Positions 57,190 to 64,000 of a stretch of DNA of 64,000 nucleotides are shown here, piece by piece. The notes under the pieces are model-generated. The model searched no databases, was not told where the DNA came from, and was given only the letters and a program-made list of their open reading frames with translations. Within the stretch, counting starts at the first letter, position 1; each line of letters starts with the position of its first letter. The stretch comes from Dickeya undicola. Lineage in GTDB: Bacteria > Pseudomonadota > Gammaproteobacteria > Enterobacterales > Enterobacteriaceae. Both the position numbers and the translations under genes were made by a program. The stretch is from assembly GCF_000784735.1 (NCBI RefSeq), contig NZ_JSYG01000025.1, forward strand, positions 40,359 to 104,358. The letters are read 5' to 3'.

Positions 57190-59271
57190 TTACCGGTTAA
57201 GTTCCGCAATAATCAAACGCCACAACCGTTTCCCCGACTGACTGGCAAGGCTCTCCGGAGCCAAGCGCAACACCACCACACCCTGCAACGCCTGCTGTTC
57301 AGGCAGGCGGGCGTCGCTAAACAGAAACTGTATTCGGTGCATCGCCACCACCGGCACCGCATCCCCTTTCTCGTTTTTCAACGAGGCGATCGGCCCGCCA
57401 TACAGCACACTCAGTGATTTCGGTGTAATAAATTCGGAGCTGTTCGGGTCCAGTTGTTCAACCTTGACCGGCAGGGACGGTGCCGACAGATTATTCGGGA
57501 TAAATTTGCCCTTTTGGTCGGGCAACAGACGGGAAACAAAGGTTTCGTCCACATAGCCAATGATGTCCTGTTTGTCGCCTTCCAGGATCCGGCCGATGAC
57601 CTGATCCGGCGAGAACCACTGCCCCGGCTGCAAATTGGCGATCAAATCCACCACCATCCCCTCGACAGGCGAGCGCCAGACCAACTGCGCCAGTTGATTA
57701 TCCAGCCCGGCCAGTGTTTCTTCCGCTTCCTGCAACTTCTGGCGCAGCGTCACGGTTTCCAGTTTTTCCGCCTCGGAGCTGCTGATGCGGTTAAGCCGAA
57801 ATTGCATCAGGTCATGCTCCATCATTGCCTGCTCACGCTGAAAGGTGAGTTCCGGCGAGGAAAAACGCAGCAGTACCTGCCCCTGACGCACCCGATCGCC
57901 ATTGCTGACGGCAACCGTCTCCAGTTGTGCTTTCTCTGGCGTGTAAATCAGCGTTTGGCCCTGAATATTCACCATAACGGGGATTGTGACGGTGTGAGGA
58001 AGTGGGTAAAAAAAAGCGGCCATCGCCACGAACGGCAGCAATGTCAGAACCAGTTTACGCCTCCAGGTTATTTTCTCCCGATGCCGAATCATGTCTCTCC
58101 CCATCAGCAAAAGCGGCTGTAGCAAATAGTGATAAAGGATGTAAGCGAAGATCAGTATCCCGATGAGCGGAATGAAAAACAGGTAAGCCAGATAACCGAT
58201 GCCCAGGATCAGAAACATTTGGTACGCCAGCACCATCAGGCCATACAGCGCCATCAGTTTAGGGCGCAGGCCGCCGACCGGCTCCGGCTTGTCCAGCACC
58301 GGCCCCAGAACCCACCGGTGCCAGTAATAATTAAGCAGCGAGCGCGAGCGCGGTTGCAGGTTATCCACCCCAGTGAGATCGTTTAAAAAGTAGTAACCGT
58401 CAAAACGGGAAAATGGATTGAGGTTGATAGCCAGCGTCGTCACCCAGCTGGTGGTTGCCAGCACAAAGCAGATGGAACGCAGCGAACCCGGTGGCAACAG
58501 CGCCCATCCTGCGGTCGCCAAACCGGCGATCAGCGTCTCTGCCCCCACGCCGCCCAGCGCAATCCACATCCGGCGGCGCGGTTGAACAATCCGCGCCGCG
58601 TCGGTCAGATCGGTGTAAAACATCGGGAAGATGACAAACAGAGAAATGCCCATCTTTCCCACCCGACAGCCCTGACGATAGGCCACAAACGCATGTCCCA
58701 TTTCGTGGAACCATTTCAAAAACAGGATCGCCACGCCAAACCCCAGCACGCCTTGTAGCGAGTAGAAATCCCGAAAGGTGGCGAGGTAGCTGTCCCACTG
58801 TCTGGCCGTCATGTACCCCCCAACCAACGTGACGACCAGCCAGAGTGTTAACAGTATCCGGACAAGCCAGCGAAGATGATCGCCCGCCACCAGATGCAGC
58901 AACGGCATTGGGTCCCATAACGGCAGTTGCCGGACGCTGGGTTTGCGCAGCAATAGCGCCTTGGGTTTCTCCTCCGCCGATGTTGCATAGTCCTGCGCCA
59001 TCAGCAAATGCTGCTGGCGTAGAAACAGCGTCAGCGAACCGAACTGCTCAATATCGAAACGCCGCCCGCGTGAATCCAGCAACGGTTTCAGTTGACCGAT
59101 GGTGCGACAACCGGGCCGGGAAATCAGCATCACATCACTGTCCGGCAACTGAAAAAAACGATGCTGCCAGGGGTCATAAATGCGCCAGCTCATCTCGCCG
59201 TCGCTGCCGGGGCTGGATTCCAGTTGCAGTTCCTGACGTAAACGGGGCAGCGCCGTGCTGTCGTCAACCAT
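57190..59271 (-). CDS. M50 (site-2 protease-like) / HlyD fusion protein with PqqD-like N-terminus
   Basis: A 693-residue inner-membrane protein. Residues about 5-95 resemble a PqqD-type winged helix (MSWRIYDPWQHRFFQL, IGQLKPLL). A polytopic M50 domain (about 130-420) follows with HEMGH at 189-193 and NLNPFSRFDGYY at 283-294, so the zinc-ligand His pair and Asp are intact. After a last helix (about 440) comes a periplasmic HlyD-type region: LIYTPEKAQLETVAVSNGDR, a coiled coil and VWRSPVEGMVVDLI. It is known as a putative peptide zinc metalloprotease (YydH-like) architecture. The Met at 59271 has GGGGAT upstream. Confidence 0.83.
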   Translation of the reverse strand: MVDDSTALPRLRQELQLESSPGSDGEMSWRIYDPWQHRFFQLPDSDVMLISRPGCRTIGQLKPLLDSRGRRFDIEQFGSLTLFLRQQHLLMAQDYATSAEEKPKALLLRKPSVRQLPLWDPMPLLHLVAGDHLRWLVRILLTLWLVVTLVGGYMTARQWDSYLATFRDFYSLQGVLGFGVAILFLKWFHEMGHAFVAYRQGCRVGKMGISLFVIFPMFYTDLTDAARIVQPRRRMWIALGGVGAETLIAGLATAGWALLPPGSLRSICFVLATTSWVTTLAINLNPFSRFDGYYFLNDLTGVDNLQPRSRSLLNYYWHRWVLGPVLDKPEPVGGLRPKLMALYGLMVLAYQMFLILGIGYLAYLFFIPLIGILIFAYILYHYLLQPLLLMGRDMIRHREKITWRRKLVLTLLPFVAMAAFFYPLPHTVTIPVMVNIQGQTLIYTPEKAQLETVAVSNGDRVRQGQVLLRFSSPELTFQREQAMMEHDLMQFRLNRISSSEAEKLETVTLRQKLQEAEETLAGLDNQLAQLVWRSPVEGMVVDLIANLQPGQWFSPDQVIGRILEGDKQDIIGYVDETFVSRLLPDQKGKFIPNNLSAPSLPVKVEQLDPNSSEFITPKSLSVLYGGPIASLKNEKGDAVPVVAMHRIQFLFSDARLPEQQALQGVVVLRLAPESLASQSGKRLWRLIIAELNR

Positions 59272-59273
59272 GC

Positions 59274-60638
59274 TCAGATCCCCAAAAACTGTCTGGCCGA
59301 TGCAATCGGACGGCGCAACAGTTGAAACCACAACGGCACGTCTTCTGTGTAGATGCGCGCCGTTCCCCTGGCACCGATACGCGGATAAACGTCGTCGCCA
59401 TCCGCTTCGGCCAGCAGCGTATAACTGCTGACGCCTTCCGGCGTGACTTGCGGGGTATAACTGAAGGTGGTCAGCGTGGCGTTATAGGATTTCAACGGCG
59501 AACTGTCGAGAAAAATACGAATCCGATCACCGGCTTTGAGGTGGATGCTGTCATTGACCGGCAGCGCAATCTGATACTGGATCTTCTGCGGATCCGCCAC
59601 CTGCATGATCTCCTCGCCCACCCGCACGGTTTTACCTTCCCAGTCGCGCTTATTGGTATAGATAGCGATACCCGATTTTGGCGCGACGGCTTTGGTACGC
59701 TGGTAAATGTCCGTCATGTATTGATAGCGCCCTCTCGCCAGCAGGTATTCGGTACTGGCTACCGCCATCTCCTGACGGAATTTTTCATCCTCAAACGCCG
59801 AAGCGTTGACCTGACCGCTGTGCGCTTCCGCCACCGCCAGCTCCTGCCCGGCCAGCACCATTTCGTTATAGGGTTTCAGATCTTCGAACTGCACCAGCGA
59901 CGTTCCGGACGCTACCTGGCTGTTGGGCGCAACCAGAATCTGGCGCACCACGCCATCAATGGGGGCGGTCAAGCGGTAGGGGTCGCGGGCGATCACTTCC
60001 ACCGGTGCCACCACGCTGAGCGGCACCGGAATAAACCCACCCACCGCCAGAATAGCCGGAACCAGCCACAGGCAATGGCGCAGCAACCGCGTTCCCTGCG
60101 ACAGCCGCGGTTCACGCCGCAACGCCAGCCACGCATGGGTATAGGTTTCGGAAAGACGCAGCGCCAGCGACTGCTCAGCGTCGTTAAAATCCTGCTCACT
60201 GCGCAGGTAGAGCACCCCCGCTTCCGGCCGCTCCCGATAGCCAAGCGGCAACCATAGCCCATGTTGCAGCGGATAGTTTTTCAGTTCGGCTGCCTTCGCC
60301 TGCTGCAAATTGATGACCCGGCACGCCTCCAGCGCCTGGCCTTTTTTATTGAGAAACCGCTCCAGCGCCAGCAACAGCGGCGCTTTGCGTTCCACGCCCT
60401 TTACGTCCGATACCTGCACCACGCGCAATTTGCCGGAGAACTGATTGCGCTGCCAGACAATCGCCTGCTCATAGGGCAGCAACTGTCGTACTGCATTGGC
60501 GATATGCGCTTTCATAAGCCGTTCGTCCGCCAGCTTGCGGATCGCGGCCTCAAATTGCAGCAGTTTCAGGGCGGGTAGCGCCAGTTGCCCCAACGGCGCA
60601 GCGTTGTTATTACCTGACGCGGGGATCGTATTATTCAT
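59274..60638 (-). CDS. GAF-HlyD fusion membrane-fusion protein
   Basis: 454 residues. Residues about 25-175 look like a cytoplasmic GAF-type sensor domain (LMKAHIANAVRQLLPYEQAI, LPLGYRERPEAGVLYLRSEQ). One transmembrane helix follows at about 188-210, then a periplasmic HlyD adaptor: VEVIARDPYRLTAPIDGVVR, a helical hairpin with QEMAVASTEYLLARGRY and a beta-barrel (IQYQIALPVNDSIHLKAGDR). It overlaps the preceding adaptor gene by 8 bp and ends 2 bp before the M50 fusion starts. Confidence 0.83.
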   Translation of the reverse strand: MNNTIPASGNNNAAPLGQLALPALKLLQFEAAIRKLADERLMKAHIANAVRQLLPYEQAIVWQRNQFSGKLRVVQVSDVKGVERKAPLLLALERFLNKKGQALEACRVINLQQAKAAELKNYPLQHGLWLPLGYRERPEAGVLYLRSEQDFNDAEQSLALRLSETYTHAWLALRREPRLSQGTRLLRHCLWLVPAILAVGGFIPVPLSVVAPVEVIARDPYRLTAPIDGVVRQILVAPNSQVASGTSLVQFEDLKPYNEMVLAGQELAVAEAHSGQVNASAFEDEKFRQEMAVASTEYLLARGRYQYMTDIYQRTKAVAPKSGIAIYTNKRDWEGKTVRVGEEIMQVADPQKIQYQIALPVNDSIHLKAGDRIRIFLDSSPLKSYNATLTTFSYTPQVTPEGVSSYTLLAEADGDDVYPRIGARGTARIYTEDVPLWFQLLRRPIASARQFLGI

Positions 60639-61515
60639 GAGCGTTCCCCTGTTGTTTTAGGTCATCTGACTGCTTTCGGGCATCCGACGGTTTAAACATG
60701 ACCGACCCACTCATACCCGGTCCAAACACCTGATGGCTCAGGGCGTCAGCATCGAGCTGACCGATAATTTTTACCGTCTTGCTCACCGCGTCGATTTGCG
60801 GCAACACCTGAGTGACATGGCCCTGATAAGCCGACTGCGTTTCATCCACCATAAACTGGAGCGGAATGTCGGCCTTCAACCAATTCAGCCACGAAGACGG
60901 CACAATCACGTTCAATTCCAGCGCGCTCGGGTCCACAATAGTCATCAGCGGCTGGCTGACCGACACCGCTTCATACGGCGAGACTTTCAGTTCCTGCACG
61001 ACACCAGCAAAAGGCGCTCGGATTTCGCAATAACTGATTTGAATCGCCAGCCCGCGTGCTTTGGCGACCGCCTGATTGTATTCCGCCTGCGAGGTGAGCA
61101 AATCATACCGCCCCACCGACTGGAATTTATCCAGCTCGATATTGGTGTCCCAGGCGTTCTTTTTTACCTTCACCTCTTCGTTGGCGGCATCAGCTTCGGC
61201 GCGAGGGCGGGCACAATTAAACCCCACCAGCAGGTCACCTTTGTTAAACGCCATGCCTTCACGAAACGGAATTTGTAATACCTGAGCCGCCAGCTCCGAA
61301 GAGAGCGTGGCCCGATTGATCGCCCGTAACACACCGTGCGCCTGATACACGCCATTCTCTTCAGTAAACGCCCGGTTACCCGATAATACCGCGCGGGAAC
61401 TCCCTTTCATTCCCGGTCTATTATTTTCCGGTCTACTGTTTTCCGGCCCAACACCGTGGGCGGAAAACGACAGGGCGGCCATCACCAAAATAATAACGAG
61501 TCGACAGTTCTTCAT
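60631..61515 (-). CDS. HlyD/RND-type periplasmic adaptor protein
   Basis: 294 residues with signal MKNCRLVIILVMAALSFSAHG, the biotinyl-lipoyl half-motifs QAHGVLRAINRATLSSELAA and EIRAPFAGVVQELKV, a short helical hairpin between them (about 45 residues) and a beta-barrel with VIVPSSWLNWLKADIPLQF. It starts inside the stop of the TolC-like gene (ATGA overlap). No anchor helix other than the signal is seen, so it is probably periplasmic, bridging the inner-membrane parts to the TolC-like protein. Confidence 0.84.
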   Translation of the reverse strand: MKNCRLVIILVMAALSFSAHGVGPENSRPENNRPGMKGSSRAVLSGNRAFTEENGVYQAHGVLRAINRATLSSELAAQVLQIPFREGMAFNKGDLLVGFNCARPRAEADAANEEVKVKKNAWDTNIELDKFQSVGRYDLLTSQAEYNQAVAKARGLAIQISYCEIRAPFAGVVQELKVSPYEAVSVSQPLMTIVDPSALELNVIVPSSWLNWLKADIPLQFMVDETQSAYQGHVTQVLPQIDAVSKTVKIIGQLDADALSHQVFGPGMSGSVMFKPSDARKQSDDLKQQGNAHE

Positions 61516-63038
61516 GGATTTTCCCGCCTTGATACTTGCGGTAAGGTGGTAATTTCTTCCGTCCAATAAAACTGGAGTTTTTTCGCGATACTGGAGACGG
61601 AATCCTTTTCAGTAATATCAGAATCAAAATTATCGATACCCATTGAGGCATACAGATTGGCATAGGCATTCTGCAAATCGGCGTAGGCGGTGTCGTAACG
61701 CACCTCGTCCAGAATGGTTTTCATCTCAACCTGAACCAGATCCATCTGGCTGATGATTTTTCCCTGAAAACCGGCACGGGTCAGTTCTAATATATTGTCC
61801 TGAACTTCATGACTCTGACGTACCGTATTTAACTCCTGAGAAAGACGGATAAAGCGCGCCCTGGCGACATAGATTTGCGTAAGAATAGCCATTATCAGCG
61901 CATCCTCACGTGCCTGAATCACCTTCGCCTCAGACTGCACCACTTTATGCTGCATCGGATAACTGAACACATTCATCAAATTCCAGCTAACCGTACCGGA
62001 AAAATTCGTCCATTCATTGTTATAGAGGTATTTATTGGTGTCGTAATTCATACCCAATAACGTTTTAAATGAGGGTAAATTACGGACCCATTGCTTCGTT
62101 AATTCATGATCATTGATCCGTTTTCGATAACTGGACTCACGCAATTCGGAGCGGTATTTCAGCCCAATCAATATCATCTGCTCCGCCGAGCCGGGTAATT
62201 CCGGCACGACGGCGGTTCGGTCGGGCAGAACCAGCTTGAACGGTGTTTCGGGTTTCAGGTTAATTAGCGCCGCTAACTGCTTTTTGGCAAAAAACAATTC
62301 ACGCTGCATCCGCTGCACATTGGCCTGAATCTCCAGCAGGTCATGCTGATAATTCAGCACCTTTAGTGGCGACACGTTGCGCCGCTTCGCCAGTTGCTCG
62401 GACTGGAACAAGGTTTTCTGCGCCAGCGCTTCCAGCTTGATCAGTTTTTCATGGGTACGGTCGGCGCTGACTGCCCGCCAGTAGGCCGTGCGCACGTCCT
62501 CCAGAATACGGCTGATAACCTTGCGTCGCCGCTCCTGAGAGATATATTGCTCGTCCACATTCTGCTTGTTTTGAATATAGGACAGGCCGAAATCCAGAAT
62601 GTCCCAACTGGCCGCCAGCTGAGCGGTATAGGTGCGCCGTTCGGAAGAGGTCGAGGACTGCAACGACTGGCTGCCGTCGATCAATGAACGACTGCTGGAA
62701 CCGGAGTCGTTGTTGCGCTGACTACCGCCCACCGACGCCACCACCGACGGAAACATGCCAAGCCTCCCCAGTTCACTGAGTTTGCTTTTGTATTCCTCAT
62801 CCATCAGTTCGATTTTCTGGTCGAGGTTGTATTTCAGCGCGCGAGCCATCGCTTCATACAACGAAATCGGGCCAGAAACCGCCTCATCACGGGACACGAT
62901 CGTATTGATGCGGTCATACGCGTCCCAGGTTTGTTTATCGGTATCAATCGGTGGCGACGTCACCGTACACCCGGTAATCGTCACCACTCCCCAGACAGCA
63001 ACAGACGCCAAAACAGACGGTTTAATAAAATCAGGCAT
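61512..63038 (-). CDS. TolC-like outer-membrane factor (lipoprotein)
   Basis: 508 residues. The N-terminus ends in a lipobox (GVVTITGC). Two OEP-type repeats follow, each with long helices (LYEAMARALKYNLDQKIELM, LEDVRTAYWRAVSADRTHEK, then VIQAREDALIMAILTQIYVA) and strands, as in TolC/OprM channels. It is 12 bp after the adhesin gene, so it is presumably the exit duct for the adhesin or for another substrate of this operon. Confidence 0.85.
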   Translation of the reverse strand: MPDFIKPSVLASVAVWGVVTITGCTVTSPPIDTDKQTWDAYDRINTIVSRDEAVSGPISLYEAMARALKYNLDQKIELMDEEYKSKLSELGRLGMFPSVVASVGGSQRNNDSGSSSRSLIDGSQSLQSSTSSERRTYTAQLAASWDILDFGLSYIQNKQNVDEQYISQERRRKVISRILEDVRTAYWRAVSADRTHEKLIKLEALAQKTLFQSEQLAKRRNVSPLKVLNYQHDLLEIQANVQRMQRELFFAKKQLAALINLKPETPFKLVLPDRTAVVPELPGSAEQMILIGLKYRSELRESSYRKRINDHELTKQWVRNLPSFKTLLGMNYDTNKYLYNNEWTNFSGTVSWNLMNVFSYPMQHKVVQSEAKVIQAREDALIMAILTQIYVARARFIRLSQELNTVRQSHEVQDNILELTRAGFQGKIISQMDLVQVEMKTILDEVRYDTAYADLQNAYANLYASMGIDNFDSDITEKDSVSSIAKKLQFYWTEEITTLPQVSRRENP

Positions 63039-63050
63039 TGTGACATTCCA

Positions 63051-64000
63051 TTAGCTCAACGCACGGATAAGATCCCTCAATGCTTGCTGCTCACGCATCG
63101 CAATAGTCTGTAATTGCTGATCTACCGTGACAGCGGGTTCGTCCTGCGTAGGTATTATCGTGTTATTGTTCTGTGCGGTTTCCGGCCCGATGGGTATGCC
63201 TTCACCCAATGTTGCCGGATTGGTTACAGGCTGATTCTGTGCATCATTCAAAAACTCAAATGTCGAGGTTGGCTCAAAATCGCGGACAACCTGATTAATA
63301 CTCCCTTGCGCCAAATCAAGCCCGCTGCTGGTGCCAAGTGACTTCACACCCGCAATAGCCTGGCTGCCCGGCTGATTACCAAGCAGTAGCGCGCTACCGC
63401 CCAAGCCTTTGATCGCATTCACGGCGTCCAGCAGTACAGGGTCATACTCTCTGGCTTCCATTTCCGCGCTCAGACGCCCTGGCGTGAACGTGGGCGGCAA
63501 TCCTGCATTCTCCGGCGGCGGTACATAGTTCATCTGTCCGGCTCCGCCGGTTGCCGTATTGCCATCCGTTCCCGGCAACGCACTCACTACCACCGTCAGC
63601 AAGCCACGCGCCGTACTTCCCTGCGGGTCACTAAGGGTATAACTGACAACATCCGTCCCACTAAAGCCGGGGTTGGGGATGTAAGTCATCGTGCCGTCGG
63701 CGCTAACCAACACCCTGCCGTTGTTAACCGATACAGAGGTGACTGTCAGCGGGTCACCGTCCACATCGCGGCTGTTATTCAGCACGTTTACCGAAACCGG
63801 GGTATTCGCCGACGTGGTCAGCGTTGTCTCACCGAGCACCTCTGGCGCATCGTTTACGGCAGTGACAGTAATGGTCAGAGTCCCAGTTGTTACCCCACCC
63901 GCGCCATCACTCACCGTATAAGTCACGGTGTCGGTGCCGTTAAAATTGGCGTTCGGCGTATAGGTCAGCGTCCCGTCGGGGTTGATCACCACTGTGCCGT
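63051..64000 (-). CDS. Large repeat adhesin, C-terminal part (5' end outside window)
   Basis: The visible 316 residues include two cadherin-like/VCBS-type repeats of about 95 residues (PDGTLTYTPNANFNGTDTVT, GDPLTVTSVSVNNGRVLVSA, YIPNPGFSGTDVVSYTLSD). These are followed by a non-repetitive tail with a Pro-rich linker and a helical end (VDQQLQTIAMREQQALRDLI) finishing RALS. No RTX nonapeptide repeats are visible. The frame continues past the window edge. It is probably a surface or secreted adhesin served by the downstream TolC/HlyD genes. Confidence 0.82.
   Translation of the reverse strand, partial: GTVVINPDGTLTYTPNANFNGTDTVTYTVSDGAGGVTTGTLTITVTAVNDAPEVLGETTLTTSANTPVSVNVLNNSRDVDGDPLTVTSVSVNNGRVLVSADGTMTYIPNPGFSGTDVVSYTLSDPQGSTARGLLTVVVSALPGTDGNTATGGAGQMNYVPPPENAGLPPTFTPGRLSAEMEAREYDPVLLDAVNAIKGLGGSALLLGNQPGSQAIAGVKSLGTSSGLDLAQGSINQVVRDFEPTSTFEFLNDAQNQPVTNPATLGEGIPIGPETAQNNNTIIPTQDEPAVTVDQQLQTIAMREQQALRDLIRALS

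Overview
The window reads as chromosome from an enterobacterium of the soft-rot group (Pectobacteriaceae). Dickeya is my best guess. This rests on recognisable proteins, on gene order shared with E. coli but interrupted by soft-rot-type differences, and on a csrB/rsmB RNA next to syd. The genus call is inference. Most of the window is ordinary GC-rich core genome; an AT-richer accessory stretch lies at about 48.4-53.7 kb.

Layout. 0-3.5 kb: the 3' part of glnD, then dapD and yaeH. 3.5-26 kb: a block largely collinear with E. coli, namely yqcA-truC-yqcC, the RsmB/CsrB RNA, syd, ppnN, xni, rlmM, ygdD, gcvA, the GcvB RNA, ygdI, csdA-csdE, tcdA, an inserted acetyltransferase/dehydrogenase/acetyltransferase unit, mltA, two initiator tRNAs, amiC, argA, ptrA and the ppdC-ygdB-ppdB-ppdA prepilin genes. 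recB, recC and recD, which flank ptrA in E. coli, are absent here. 26-35 kb: thyA, lgt, ptsP, rppH, mutH, ygdQ, ygdR and tas. 35-38 kb: a subtilisin-type autotransporter whose catalytic Asp position reads Asn. 39-48 kb: yggN, yggL-trmB, mutY-yggX, mltC, ansP, speC and tRNA-Phe.

48.4-53.7 kb is a decayed island next to tRNA-Phe. It holds an integrase tail, a frameshifted replication-relaxation (MobC-like) gene, an HNH endonuclease convergent with an m5C methyltransferase (a probable restriction-modification pair) plus a small ribbon-helix-helix protein, remnants of IS256- and IS3-type transposases, a WYL-regulator remnant and an intact P-loop ATPase.

53.7-64 kb holds an MFS transporter and then, on the minus strand, a tightly packed operon. 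In transcription order it encodes a large repeat adhesin (only its C-terminus is in the window), a TolC-like lipoprotein, a periplasmic adaptor, a GAF-HlyD fusion, an M50 site-2-protease-HlyD fusion with a PqqD-like N-terminus, and two Tat-exported Bug-type binding proteins. It resembles a type I secretion locus, but no ABC ATPase is visible. This is the most interesting candidate for an under-described system in the window.
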